Shown: one piece after another, positions 40,350 to 49,334 of the stretch | How the letters are laid out: each line of letters opens with the position of its first letter | Numbering within the stretch: position 1 is the first letter of the stretch | Assembly (NCBI GenBank): GCA_963743015.1 | Contig: CAVUOD010000031.1 | Span: 310,001 to 374,000 of the forward strand | Source: CAVSRC01 sp963743015 | GTDB taxonomy: Bacteria > Pseudomonadota > Alphaproteobacteria > Rhizobiales > Kaistiaceae | Direction of reading: 5' to 3' | Length of the DNA: 64,000 bases | Made by a program: the position numbers and the translations under genes | Notes under the pieces: model-generated | What the model saw: only the letters and a program-made list of their open reading frames with translations | Databases searched by the model: none | What the model was told of the DNA's origin: nothing

Positions 40350-40353
40350 GGCT

Positions 40354-40363
40354 AAAGCGCTTT
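40354..40363. promoter_or_regulatory. AAAGCGCTTT palindrome, LacI-type operator candidate
   Basis: A perfect 10-bp palindrome with a central CG lies in the araA-araD divergent region, within an imperfect 16-bp inverted repeat (GCTAAAGC/GCTTTGCT). This is the form of LacI/GalR-family operators. No LacI-type regulator is encoded in the window. Confidence 0.45.
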
Positions 40364-40397
40364 GCTAGGCAAAAATCCGCGGACTCCCGATATCCCC

Positions 40398-41102
40398 ATG
40401 CTGCTTGCGAAACTGCGTGAAAATGTGATGAAGGCGAACCAGGATCTGGTTCGCGAGGGTGTCGTCAAGTTCACTTTCGGCAATGTCAGTGGCATTTCGC
40501 GCGAGGAGGGGCTGGTCGCCATCAAGCCGAGCGGGGTGCCCTATGACGAGCTTACGCCATCGACGATCGTCGTCACCGACCTCGACGGGCGGGTGATCGA
40601 CAGCAATCTCAGACCCTCGTCCGATCTGCCGACCCACCTCGAACTTTACAAGGCGTTCCCCAATATCGGCGGTGTCGCGCACACCCATTCGGAGTTCGCC
40701 ACCTCCTGGGCGCAGGCGCGCAAACCAATTCCATGCCTCGGTACCACCCATGCCGACTATTTCTATGGGCCGGTGCCGGTCACCGACGACATGACGCCGG
40801 AAGAAATCGGCGGCGAATACGAAAAGGAGACCGGGGCGGTGATCGTGCGCAAGTTCGCCGATCTCGGCCTCGATCCGGATGCGGTGCCGGTGGTGCTGGT
40901 TGCCGGCCACGGTCCCTTCGCCTGGGGCAAGGACGCCGACGATGCGGTGCACAATGCCGCCGCGCTCGAATATATCGCGCGCATGGCGGCGCACACGTTT
41001 GCCGTCAATCCGGAGGCAGAGGCCGTGTCGCGCGCCCTCGGCGACAAGCACTTCTTCCGCAAGCACGGCGCCGGAGCGTATTACGGGCAACCGAAAGGCT
41101 GA
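40398..41102 (+). CDS. araD: L-ribulose-5-phosphate 4-epimerase-like aldolase class II
   Basis: The protein has 234 residues. The class II aldolase-fold metal site is visible as AHTHSEFATSWAQA (zinc His pair) and GTTHADYFYGPVPV; IKPSGVPYDEL and LRPSSDLPTHLELY bind phosphate. The late HGPFAWGKDADDAVHNAAALEY and FRKHGAGAYYGQ match AraD. The start at ATG 40398 was chosen over a TTG 36 bases earlier. It diverges from araA. It is less similar to E. coli AraD/SgbE than the paralogue at 52754. Confidence 0.85.
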   Translation: MLLAKLRENVMKANQDLVREGVVKFTFGNVSGISREEGLVAIKPSGVPYDELTPSTIVVTDLDGRVIDSNLRPSSDLPTHLELYKAFPNIGGVAHTHSEFATSWAQARKPIPCLGTTHADYFYGPVPVTDDMTPEEIGGEYEKETGAVIVRKFADLGLDPDAVPVVLVAGHGPFAWGKDADDAVHNAAALEYIARMAAHTFAVNPEAEAVSRALGDKHFFRKHGAGAYYGQPKG

Positions 41103-41314
41103 ACGTGATCGCCGTGACACGGCTATGCCTTCGCCGGCGGAGGGAGCTGCTGCCGGTTTTTCACAAAGCCTGGGAGAAACCAGAGCCGTGACCATTATGG
41201 CGGCAGTCGATTTCGGCGATCCGGCGGGTGACGGGAAATTCAGGGATGTGCTACCGACCCTGATAAGAATTGCGCGCCGATAGGGCGCAACCAACAGTTC
41301 GGGGAGGCGGGGGC

Positions 41315-42469
41315 ATGGCCGGCCAGGGCCGCATCGGCGAGGCATTTCGCAAGCAATTCGGGACGGAGCCGCGGATCTATCGCGCGCCTGGCCGGGTCAA
41401 TCTGATCGGCGAACATACCGACTACAATGACGGTTTCGTATTGCCGGCGGCGCTCGATGTCGCGACCTGGGCCGCGATTGCGCCGCGCACGGATCGGGCG
41501 CTCAATGTCCACTCGCTGATGATGGAGGAAACCGTCAGCTTCGATCTCGACGAGGAGAGCCCGAAGGCGCGCAAGCATTGGAGCGACTATGTGCGCGGCG
41601 TTGCCTGGGTGCTGGAGGGCGCCGGCCATCGGCTGACCGGTGCCGACCTGATGATCGACAGCACGGTGCCGCTCGGCGCCGGCCTGTCCTCTTCCGCCGC
41701 GATCGAGGTGGCAACCGGCTATGCCCTGCTCTCGAACAGCGGCTTGGCGATCGACCTGACCAGGCTGGCACTGGCGGCCCAAAAGGCCGAGAACGAGTTC
41801 GTCGGCATGCGTTGCGGCATCATGGACCAGTTCATCGCCTGCCACGGCGCCGTCGGCCACGCTCTGCTGATCGATTGCCGAAGCCTCGACCGGCGGCTGG
41901 TGCCGATCGATCCAGGCGTGCGGCTGGTGATCTCCAACACGATGGTGCACCACGAGCACGCCGCCGGCGAATACAATCTGCGTCGGCACGATTGCGAGGA
42001 CGGCGTGCGGCGCCTGTCGGCGGCGCTGCCCGGCATCAAGGCGCTGCGCGACGTGACACTGCAAGACCTGGAGAGCCACAAGGATCTGCTGACGCCGGTG
42101 ATCTATCGCCGCTGCCGTCACGTGGTGAGCGAAAACGAGCGCACCGTGCGTGCTGCGGACGCGCTTGCCTCCGGCGATGTCGCCCTGTTCGGCCGCCTGA
42201 TGAACGAATCCCATGTCTCGATGCGCGACGATTTCGAAATCTCCTGCCGCGAAGTCGATCAGATGGTTGCGTTGAACCAGGCGGTCGACGGGGTCTACGG
42301 AGCGCGGATGACCGGCGGCGGCTTCGGCGGCTGCACGATCAGTCTGGTCGAGGCGGGTGCCGTGGAGGCGTTCCGGCAGAGCGTGGCGAAGGGCTACGAG
42401 GCGACCACGGGAATCGCGCCGCAAATATTTACCTCGACGGCCGGCGCCGGCGTCGGCGAGGCCGCTTGA
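41315..42469 (+). CDS. galK: Galactokinase
   Basis: The protein has 384 residues and phosphorylates galactose at C1. GHMP-kinase motifs are present: the galactokinase signature GRVNLIGEHTDYNDGF (26-41), the ATP loop PLGAGLSSSAA and a late MTGGGFGGCTISLV. The start has GGGGAGGCGG upstream. The next gene, galT, starts 10 bases after its stop, forming a galKT pair. No galE or galM is present in the window. Confidence 0.95.
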   Translation: MAGQGRIGEAFRKQFGTEPRIYRAPGRVNLIGEHTDYNDGFVLPAALDVATWAAIAPRTDRALNVHSLMMEETVSFDLDEESPKARKHWSDYVRGVAWVLEGAGHRLTGADLMIDSTVPLGAGLSSSAAIEVATGYALLSNSGLAIDLTRLALAAQKAENEFVGMRCGIMDQFIACHGAVGHALLIDCRSLDRRLVPIDPGVRLVISNTMVHHEHAAGEYNLRRHDCEDGVRRLSAALPGIKALRDVTLQDLESHKDLLTPVIYRRCRHVVSENERTVRAADALASGDVALFGRLMNESHVSMRDDFEISCREVDQMVALNQAVDGVYGARMTGGGFGGCTISLVEAGAVEAFRQSVAKGYEATTGIAPQIFTSTAGAGVGEAA

Positions 42470-42479
42470 GGGCGCCCCG

Positions 42480-43520
42480 ATGTCCTTTCTGGAGACTTCG
42501 TCGCATCGTCGCTTCAATCCGCTGACCGGCGAATGGGTGCTGGTGTCGCCGCACCGTACCCAGCGGCCATGGCAAGGGCAGACGGAGAAGAGCACACAGC
42601 CGGCGGCGCTTGAATACGACCCGCAGTGTTATCTCTGCCCGGGGAACAAACGCGCCCATGGCGCGGTCAATCCGGCCTACAGCCACACCTTCGTCTTCGA
42701 CAACGATTTTCCGGCATTGCTCAAGGGAAGCGACGGCCGGCTCGATCTCCACGGACTGATGGTGGCCGAGGAGGAGCCGGGAATCTGCCGGGTGATCTGC
42801 TTCTCGCCGCGCCACGACCTGACGCTGGCGCGCATGAATGCCGCCGACATCGAGCGGGTCATCGCCGTGTGGGGCGAGCAATACCGCGAATTGGGTGCCA
42901 TGGACGGGATCAATGCGGTGCAGATCTTCGAAAACCGCGGCGAGATGATGGGGGCGAGCAATCCGCACCCACATTGCCAGGTGTGGGCGACCCGGGCGCT
43001 GCCCAACGAGATGGCCAAGGAACTGGCCACGCAGAGCGAATATTGGCGCGAGCATGGCTCGCCGCTGCTCATCGACTATCTGAATCTGGAACGACAGGCA
43101 GGCGAGCGCATCGTCTTCGAAAACCAGCATTTCACCGTGCTGGTGCCCTTCTGGGCGGTGTGGCCGTTCGAAACGATGGTGCTGCCCCGGCGCCACATCG
43201 CTTCGCTGGCAGCGCTGAGGGCGGAGGAAGTCACGGCGCTGGCTGCGGCGCTCAAGGAACTGACCACCCGCTACGACAATCTGTTCGAAACCTCCTTTCC
43301 CTACTCGATGGGCTTCCACCAGCAACCGACCGACGGCGAAGCGCACCCGGGATGGCAGCTGCATGCGCATTTCCTCCCCCCGCTCCTGCGCTCGGCGACG
43401 GTGCGCAAGTTCATGGTCGGCTTCGAACTGCTCGGCACGCCGCAACGCGACATCACAGCGGAAGCCGCGGCCCGGCGGCTGCGCGACCTGCCCGCCGTCC
43501 ACTATCGCGACCGAAAGTAG
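42480..43520 (+). CDS. galT: Galactose-1-phosphate uridylyltransferase
   Basis: The protein has 346 residues. It exchanges UMP between UDP-glucose and galactose-1-phosphate. The active site is SNPHPHCQVWA (His163, His165), forming a uridylyl-His intermediate. The zinc-site cysteines are in QCYLCPGNKRAHG (Cys50, Cys53). A C-terminal HAHFLPPLLRSATVRKFMVGFELLG is typical. It is tightly linked to galK. Confidence 0.95.
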   Translation: MSFLETSSHRRFNPLTGEWVLVSPHRTQRPWQGQTEKSTQPAALEYDPQCYLCPGNKRAHGAVNPAYSHTFVFDNDFPALLKGSDGRLDLHGLMVAEEEPGICRVICFSPRHDLTLARMNAADIERVIAVWGEQYRELGAMDGINAVQIFENRGEMMGASNPHPHCQVWATRALPNEMAKELATQSEYWREHGSPLLIDYLNLERQAGERIVFENQHFTVLVPFWAVWPFETMVLPRRHIASLAALRAEEVTALAAALKELTTRYDNLFETSFPYSMGFHQQPTDGEAHPGWQLHAHFLPPLLRSATVRKFMVGFELLGTPQRDITAEAAARRLRDLPAVHYRDRK

Positions 43521-43708
43521 GGCCGCCCGCCCGGGCCGTCGTGCTGGCTGGCGGACCTGCGACCAGGCGGTCGGCCGACTTCGCGCTTTCCTTTCCGACG
43601 ATAGCTTGTTTAGCTCAGGTTGCGCCGCCGGACGCTGTCCGGGAGAGCGTTCATTGTGCCCGCATCGGAAGTGGCCGTGCGGCGCGTGCGACAGAGGAGG
43701 CGTTGACC

Positions 43709-44281
43709 ATGGATCTGCAGAAGTTGATCGCCCAGACGGGCGGGTTGGACGCAATGGCCAACCAGGTGGGCATCAGGCCGGATCAGGCGGCGAATGGTCT
43801 GGGTGCTCTGCTTCCCGCGGTGCTCGGCGGCCTCAAGAAGAACGCGCAGGGCAATGAACAGGGCCTGGGCGGCCTGATGGGTGCGATCGAGGGCCTCGGC
43901 GGCGGAGGCCTGGTCGACAATGTGGTGGGTGACCAGCCGACCGACGTCGCCAAGGGCAACGACATTCTCGGTCAGATCTTCGGTTCTAAGGATGTGAGTC
44001 GCGCGGTCGCCGCCCATGCGGCGCAACAGAGCGGACTCGACGTGTCGATTCTGAAGAAGATGCTGCCGATCGTGGCGATGCTCGCGGCCGGCCAACTGGC
44101 GCGGGGATCAAGCGGCCAATCCGGTGGGCTCGGCGGCCTTATCGGTGGACTGCTTGGCGGCGGTCAGCAAGCCGGTTCGGCCGGGGGGCTTGGCGGACTC
44201 GCCCAGTTGCTCGACTTGAACGGCGACGGCAATCCGCTCGACGACATCCTCGGAATGGCCGGCAAGCTCACCGGGCGATAG
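43709..44281 (+). CDS. DUF937/YidB-family protein
   Basis: The protein has 190 residues with many Gly, Ala, Gln and Leu residues. GALLPAVLGGLKKNAQ and KGNDILGQIFGSKDVSRAVAAHAAQQSGLD are the repeat units of DUF937, with a second half rich in LGGLIGGLLGGGQQ. A late LLDLNGDGNPLDDILGMAG looks like a calcium-binding-type acidic loop. The start has GAGGAGG upstream. Function is unknown; no signal peptide is seen. Confidence 0.75.
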   Translation: MDLQKLIAQTGGLDAMANQVGIRPDQAANGLGALLPAVLGGLKKNAQGNEQGLGGLMGAIEGLGGGGLVDNVVGDQPTDVAKGNDILGQIFGSKDVSRAVAAHAAQQSGLDVSILKKMLPIVAMLAAGQLARGSSGQSGGLGGLIGGLLGGGQQAGSAGGLGGLAQLLDLNGDGNPLDDILGMAGKLTGR

Positions 44282-44428
44282 CGTCATACGCGTGAAAGTG
44301 CCCGTGAAAGTGCCTGAGTGCGGCACTCTCGCGGCATTGGCGGCAGCGTCCGCCATGCCGGTCAAGCGCCGGCGCCCTCTCTCCGCCAGCCAGTATTGCG
44401 ATCGGAGCTGAGGAGGCTCGCCGGCACG

Positions 44429-44464
44429 AAAAAAGGCCCTTCCCCGCGGACGGGAAAGGGCCTT
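44429..44464 (-). terminator. Intrinsic terminator for the second sugar ABC operon
   Basis: AAGGCCCTTTCCCGTCC pairs with GGGGAAGGGCCTT around a short loop and is followed by TTTTTT in the minus-strand direction. It lies just after the stop of the permease gene, so it should end the three-gene operon. Confidence 0.85.
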
Positions 44465-44476
44465 CGGCGTAGCGCC

Positions 44477-45478
44477 CTAATTCCGTTGGCGCAGCATCAT
44501 GGCATAGACACTGACCGAGATGGTGATCAGCATGCCGTAGATGAACTGCGTCCAGAAGCCGGTCAGATGGACGGCGATGATGCCGGGCTCGAGCGAGGCG
44601 ATGATCAGCACGCCGACGAAGGTGCCGATCATCGTGCCCTTGCCGCCGAACACCGAGGTGCCGCCGATAAAGACAGCGGCGAGCGTGGTCAGCAGGTAGC
44701 CGTCGCCGGTGGTCGCCCAGAAAAAGGTGAGCTGGTTGAGGATGAAGACCACCGACAGCGCTGCCGACACGCCGACGATGACGAAGCACATCGTCTTCAC
44801 GAAGTCGACGCGGATGCCCATCATGCGGGCACTGGCCTCGTTGTCGCCGATGAACAGGACGTGGCTGCCGAACGAGTGGCGCTTGTAGATCAGGCCAAGG
44901 AAGATCGAACCGACGACAAACCAGATGAACTGGGCGGGAATGACGCCGAAGAGTTCGCCGGTGAAGAACGGATGGATCGGGTTTGCGGTGATCTGCGAGA
45001 TCGGGATGCCGTGACCCTGGGTGACCACGTTCGTCAGGCCGCGCCACAGGAACATGGTGCCGATGGTCGCCACGATCGACGGAATGCCGACCTTGGTGAC
45101 CAGCAGCCCGTTCATCAGGCCGATCATGGCGCCGGACGCCAGGCAGAGGAAAAGCGCGATGAGGAAGCTGTTGGTGGCGAGATAGGACGAAGCGAATACC
45201 CAGCCCGAGAAGCCGGCCGCGGAAGGGAAGCTCAGATCGATTTCGCCGAGCGTGACGATGAAGGTCGCCGACATCGCCATGAGCCCGAAGAACGGGATCG
45301 AGATCATGAACGAGCGATAGATGTTGAAGCTGAGATAGGTCCCCGGGGCGGCGATGATGAACACGGCGTAGAGCACCACCAGCAGCCCGATGATGCTGAG
45401 CTGGAACCGGTAGGTGTGGAGGAACGCCCGGCTGAACAGAGCCGGAGTGTGGGGTTGGCTTTGAGTTGTCGTGGTCAC
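44477..45478 (-). CDS. Ribose-type sugar ABC transporter permease
   Basis: The protein has 333 residues with about 8-10 helices. ATFIVTLGEIDLSFPSAAGFSGWV, IPSIVATIGTMFLWRGLTNVV and TTLAAVFIGGTSVFGGKGTMIGTFVG are RbsC-family signatures. It is the last gene of an SBP-ATPase-permease operon. The sugar is not known; it is near araD, galKT and lyxK. Confidence 0.85.
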   Translation of the reverse strand: MTTTTQSQPHTPALFSRAFLHTYRFQLSIIGLLVVLYAVFIIAAPGTYLSFNIYRSFMISIPFFGLMAMSATFIVTLGEIDLSFPSAAGFSGWVFASSYLATNSFLIALFLCLASGAMIGLMNGLLVTKVGIPSIVATIGTMFLWRGLTNVVTQGHGIPISQITANPIHPFFTGELFGVIPAQFIWFVVGSIFLGLIYKRHSFGSHVLFIGDNEASARMMGIRVDFVKTMCFVIVGVSAALSVVFILNQLTFFWATTGDGYLLTTLAAVFIGGTSVFGGKGTMIGTFVGVLIIASLEPGIIAVHLTGFWTQFIYGMLITISVSVYAMMLRQRN

Positions 45479-45483
45479 GGGTT

Positions 45484-46248
45484 TCAGCTCACCTTGCCGG
45501 CATGGTGCAGGGCCACCATGGTTTCGACCAGCTTGTCGCGGGTGACCTCGGACTTGAGGAAGCGCTCGGCAATGCGGCCGCGGTCGATGATGACGAAGCG
45601 ATCGGCCACGTCATAGACGTGAAAGATGTTGTGGTCGATGAAGATCGCCGATTTGCCCTGATCGCGAATGGACCGGGTGAAATTGAGCACGCGCTCGGTC
45701 TCGGTAATCGACAGACCCATGGTCGGCTCGTCGAGGATGATGAGATCGGCGTCGAAATAGAGCGCGCGGGCGATGGCCACGCCCTGACGCTCGCCGCCGG
45801 ACAGGCCGCCGACCTCGCTGTCGACGGTGATCGCCGACGAGGTCAGGCCCATGCGCGTGCGCATGAGCTTTTCGGTTTCGCGGCGCTGCCCGGCGAGGTC
45901 GAGGAAGCCGAGGAAGGTGGTGCGTTCGTGGCCGGCGAAGACGTTGCGCCACAACTCCTGCTGCTCGGCCAGCGCACGTTCCTGATAGACGCACTCGATG
46001 CCCAGAGCGCGCGAGGAGCGCGCGTCACGGGCGCCGATGCTCTTGCCCTTGAAATAGATCTCGCCGGCGCTGGGCGTGTGCACGCCGGTGATGAGCTTGA
46101 TCAACGTCGACTTGCCGGCGCCGTTGTCGCCGATGAGCGCGACGATCTCGCCCTTGTTGATTTCCAGGTTGATGTCCCTGAGGACCTGAACATGTCCAAA
46201 GGACTTCTGGATGCCCTTCATTTCCAAAAGGGGGCCATTGGATGTCAT
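45484..46248 (-). CDS. Single-domain sugar ABC transporter ATP-binding protein
   Basis: The protein has 254 residues and one ATPase domain: Walker A LIGDNGAGKSTLIKLITG (near 37), signature GGLSGGERQGVAIARAL and LIILDEPTMGLSITE. Its single domain differs from the two-domain YtfR and resembles FrcA-type ATPases of rhizobial systems. The start at 46248 (MTSNG) was chosen over a GTG four codons upstream. A 13-bp stem hairpin lies in its leader. Confidence 0.8.
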   Translation of the reverse strand: MTSNGPLLEMKGIQKSFGHVQVLRDINLEINKGEIVALIGDNGAGKSTLIKLITGVHTPSAGEIYFKGKSIGARDARSSRALGIECVYQERALAEQQELWRNVFAGHERTTFLGFLDLAGQRRETEKLMRTRMGLTSSAITVDSEVGGLSGGERQGVAIARALYFDADLIILDEPTMGLSITETERVLNFTRSIRDQGKSAIFIDHNIFHVYDVADRFVIIDRGRIAERFLKSEVTRDKLVETMVALHHAGKVS

Positions 46249-46280
46249 GGAACAACACACATTCGTGTCGGAGGCAGGAT

Positions 46281-46310
46281 GAGACGGAGCGTCGCGTGAC
46301 GCTCCGTCTC
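46281..46310 (-). terminator. Perfect 13-bp hairpin between binding protein and ATPase genes
   Basis: GAGACGGAGCGTC, a 4-base loop and GACGCTCCGTCTC form a perfect stem. No T-run follows in the minus direction. It lies between the binding protein stop at 46340 and the ATPase start at 46248, and probably stabilises the upstream message or attenuates the downstream genes. Confidence 0.65.
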
Positions 46311-46339
46311 GGGTTTCTCGTTGGGGGTCGCAAGACCGC

Positions 46340-47326
46340 CTAGCGGACGCCTTCCTTGGCGAGAGCTGCGACAGCCGCGATGTTGTCCTTGGTGATCAGC
46401 GACGAGGCGGTGTCGATGTTCATGCCGGCGAAGCCCCACTTCGAAGTGAGGTACATCTGGATGATCGGCAGGAAGCCTTCGAGGAAGGGCTGCTGATCCT
46501 CGACCACCGCGATGTAGCCGTCCTCGATGCCCTTGACGATCGGGGCGGAGAGGTCAAAGCCGGCGCCGCAGATCTCGCCCGGCTTCTTGTTGGCCGCCTG
46601 CAAATAGGCCGGAATGGTGGCCGTCAGCGCGCCGTGATCGGTGATGATCGCCTTGAGGTCGGGATTGGAGGCCGCAACGCTGGCGAACACCGGGATGCCC
46701 TGGGTCGAATCGGCGTTGATCGCGTCGGAAATCTCCTGATAGACGACCTTCACGCCGGCTGCCTTGAGAGCGTCCAGCACGCCCTGGGTGCGCTGGCCAC
46801 GGCCGGCCTGACCGAGCAGACCCCATACGAAAGCGGTATCGCCTTCCTTGAGGCCGCAGGCCTTCACGGCTCCGGTGCCCAGAGTCTTGCCGGCGGCGAG
46901 CAGATCGGCGGCACCGGCATAGCCGAAGCCGTCGGCCTGGTATTGGGCCAGCTTGTTGGGCAGCGGGACGTTCGAGTCGGTCACGATGATGCCGGCCGCC
47001 CTCGCCTGATCGATCAGCGGGCCAAGGGCTTCTTCACCTGGGTGACCCATGATGGAGATGCCCGTCGGCTTGCGGGCGATCGCCTCGCTGAATTGCTGGA
47101 CCATCTTCTGCGGGTTCCAGTCGGACCACACGTAGTCCACCTTGCAGCCCGTCAGGTCCGCCGCCGCCTTGGCGCCGGCATAGACGATCGAGGCAAAGGG
47201 ACCGCCTTCCGGTCCGCCCGGGAAGAACACGAAGTTCTTGCCGGCGCAGCTCAAATCAGCGGCGGCGTACGCGCTCGAACTCGCCATGAAGGCCGCGACG
47301 CCAGCCAAAACTAGCCATTTCTTCAT
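46340..47326 (-). CDS. Sugar-binding periplasmic protein (ribose-type)
   Basis: The protein has 328 residues with a signal peptide ending SSSAYAAADL. It is a type I binding protein: KNFVFFPGGPEGGPFASIVYAGAK, KPTGISIMGHPGEEALGPLIDQARAAGIIVTDSNVPL and LKAIITDHGALTATIPAYLQ. A start at 47326 has GGGAGAGGAA upstream. A predicted operator and promoter lie about 85 bases upstream. Confidence 0.9.
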   Translation of the reverse strand: MKKWLVLAGVAAFMASSSAYAAADLSCAGKNFVFFPGGPEGGPFASIVYAGAKAAADLTGCKVDYVWSDWNPQKMVQQFSEAIARKPTGISIMGHPGEEALGPLIDQARAAGIIVTDSNVPLPNKLAQYQADGFGYAGAADLLAAGKTLGTGAVKACGLKEGDTAFVWGLLGQAGRGQRTQGVLDALKAAGVKVVYQEISDAINADSTQGIPVFASVAASNPDLKAIITDHGALTATIPAYLQAANKKPGEICGAGFDLSAPIVKGIEDGYIAVVEDQQPFLEGFLPIIQMYLTSKWGFAGMNIDTASSLITKDNIAAVAALAKEGVR

Positions 47327-47410
47327 AAGTTCCTCTCCCTCCGTTTTGCAGGAGTTCCCTACCCAATTGCAGGGATACCCCGCCTTTCTCCCAAGGCTGC
47401 ATGTCAGGGT

Positions 47411-47441
47411 CATTAGTATGATGATATTTCGGCAATATCAA
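47411..47441 (-). promoter_or_regulatory. Candidate promoter and GntR/FadR-type operator of the second sugar ABC operon
   Basis: The operator-like site is CATTAGTATGATGATAT at 47411-47427 on the plus strand. The minus strand has TTGATA (47441-47436) as a possible -35, with TACTAA 17 bases on as a weak -10 inside the operator. The same motif occurs upstream of ytfQ and in the araA-araD spacer. Confidence 0.55.
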
Positions 47442-47646
47442 ATCCTATCGTGTCTTCTGACCGGATTGAGGCGTCTGTGCCGCGGGGCGCGACGGCTGCC
47501 GGCGATCAACGTGGCGGAGGGCGGCCGTCGGCGGGGGGGCGCCGGCAATATGCCGTGTCACAACCTGCAGACCATGTGGATCGGGCAGGACACCGAGGCC
47601 AGACTGGTCGTTGGCGCAGCGGTGTCGCCGAAAAGCCGTGTCTGCT

Positions 47647-48492
47647 TCACGGCACGATGCTTCTGACGCCATCGTCCTCGGCAAGCAGGGCGTCGATCGC
47701 TTCGGCAATGGCGTCACTGTCATTGTTGCCGATTGACCGCGTCGCCCGCGCCTTGACCGCGTCGTCGGCATTGCCCATGGCGATGCCGAGGCCGGCGGCA
47801 GCGAGCATGGTGATGTCGTTGTAATTGTCACCGAAGGCGACGATTTCTTCTGGCGTGATGGTGTGCTGCGCAGCCACCGAGAGCAGCCGGGCGCCCTTGC
47901 TGATGCCGGAAGGCACGACATCGATGCGATTGCGCCAAGAATATTCGACATTGAACTCGGCAGAGGTCTGGGTCACGGCGTACCAGGTCGCAAGGCGCGC
48001 GGCGTCGGGATGAGAGACGACTGCTTTCCAGATCGCGGGCGCAGATGCGACCAGCCGCTTGAGATCGGCCTTGCGCATCGCGGGTCGCCAGTGTTCGGGC
48101 AGGCTGCCGATCCAGGCGCTGAGGCGCTCGAGATGCGGTGTCATCGTCTCATAGACGATGGCGTTGTCGGTATAGAACATTACCTGCACCCCATGGCTGC
48201 GGCAGCTCTCGACCAGTCGATCGGCCGCGTCGGCAGTGATGGGACGCCCGTCGAGGGCGCGGTCGGCGGCAAAGTCGTAGAGATAGGTCCCGTCGCAACA
48301 GATGGTCAGCGTACGCAGGCCGAGTTCAGCGTAAAAGGGCCGCGTGACGCTGTGGTGCCGGCCGGTCACCAGGATGACCATGAGGCCGCGCGCAATCGCG
48401 GTCTGTACTGATTGGCGCGTTCGCGGACGAATCTCTCCTGCGGGATCGAGGGCGGTGCCGTCGAGATCGAGCGCGATCAATCGGTATTTCAA
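47647..48492 (-). CDS. Cof-type HAD-IIB phosphatase
   Basis: The protein has 281 residues. Motif I is LIALDLDGTALDP near the start, motif II is in ILVTGRHH, and motif III/IV is GDNYNDITMLAAAGLGIAMGNADDAVKARATRSIG. These are Cof-like sugar-phosphate phosphatases. The start is a TTG overlapping the upstream isomerase stop (TTGA), so translation is coupled. The substrate is unknown. Confidence 0.82.
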   Translation of the reverse strand: MKYRLIALDLDGTALDPAGEIRPRTRQSVQTAIARGLMVILVTGRHHSVTRPFYAELGLRTLTICCDGTYLYDFAADRALDGRPITADAADRLVESCRSHGVQVMFYTDNAIVYETMTPHLERLSAWIGSLPEHWRPAMRKADLKRLVASAPAIWKAVVSHPDAARLATWYAVTQTSAEFNVEYSWRNRIDVVPSGISKGARLLSVAAQHTITPEEIVAFGDNYNDITMLAAAGLGIAMGNADDAVKARATRSIGNNDSDAIAEAIDALLAEDDGVRSIVP

Positions 48493-49334
48493 GGTCCAAC
48501 CGCGGGCTCTGCCCGATCGACCTCTATCGCGTAATCCAGCTTGCTGGCGGCACGCGGGCAGCGCACCGCCATGGCGGCCTCGATCATCGCCGAGAAATCG
48601 TATGCGTCCCAGGCGGCTCGGCCGATGAACAGTCCGTCGATCGTCGCCTCGGCAGCAAGTGCGGCGACGTTATCGGGATTGACGCTGCCACCATAGAGCA
48701 CCGGTGCGGATCGGCCGCCAAGATCGGCGATTGCTTCGCGGATGGCCGTGTGAACCAGATGGATGTGGGGCGGCATCGCAGGTACGCCGGCTTCACCGAT
48801 CGCCCAGACCGGCTCGTAGGCGATCAGGCATTGGTCGAGTTCCTCGGGCGCCAGACCGGCGACGGCCAGCTTGACCTGGCGGACAACCGCCTCGGCGGAG
48901 GTTCCCGCGTCGCGTTCGACAGCGCTGTCGCCGACGCAGAGCAGTGGCCGTATGCCATGGCGCAACGCCGTCTTGACCTTGCGGTTCAGGGATTTGTCGG
49001 TTTCGCCGAAATACTGCCGACACTCAGAGTGGCCGAGTTCGACGAGATCGACTCGGAATTCCTCGAGCATTCTCGCCGAGATTTCGCCGGTGAAAGCGCC
49101 GGCCTCGGCCCAGTGCATGTTCTGCGCACCGAGAAGCAGTGCGGCGTTGCCGATCGCCTCACGGGCGGCGGCGAGGGCGGTAAACGGTGGAATGATGAAG
49201 AACGCGGCATCTGTGGAGGGTACCGGCAGCATTCCCAGAAGCGTCGAGATATAATCGCGCGCCTCGGCCGCCGTCTTGTTCATTTTCCAGCTGGTACCGA
49301 TCCAAAAGATACCCAAAACAGCCTCCGTCGACAT
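48489..49334 (-). CDS. Triosephosphate-isomerase-family protein, LerI/TpiB-like
   Basis: The protein has 281 residues, longer than TpiA (about 250). FWIGTSWKMNKTAAEAR holds the catalytic Asn/Lys, ELGHSECRQYFGETD the catalytic His, AYEPVWAIGEAG the catalytic Glu and VLYGGSVNPDN the phosphate loop. The WIGTSWKMNKT start and insertions near 180 match the sugar-catabolic LerI/TpiB branch (erythrulose-phosphate or tetrose metabolism) better than housekeeping TpiA. The exact substrate is inferred. The start at ATG 49334 is approximate. Confidence 0.78.
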   Translation of the reverse strand: MSTEAVLGIFWIGTSWKMNKTAAEARDYISTLLGMLPVPSTDAAFFIIPPFTALAAAREAIGNAALLLGAQNMHWAEAGAFTGEISARMLEEFRVDLVELGHSECRQYFGETDKSLNRKVKTALRHGIRPLLCVGDSAVERDAGTSAEAVVRQVKLAVAGLAPEELDQCLIAYEPVWAIGEAGVPAMPPHIHLVHTAIREAIADLGGRSAPVLYGGSVNPDNVAALAAEATIDGLFIGRAAWDAYDFSAMIEAAMAVRCPRAASKLDYAIEVDRAEPAVGP

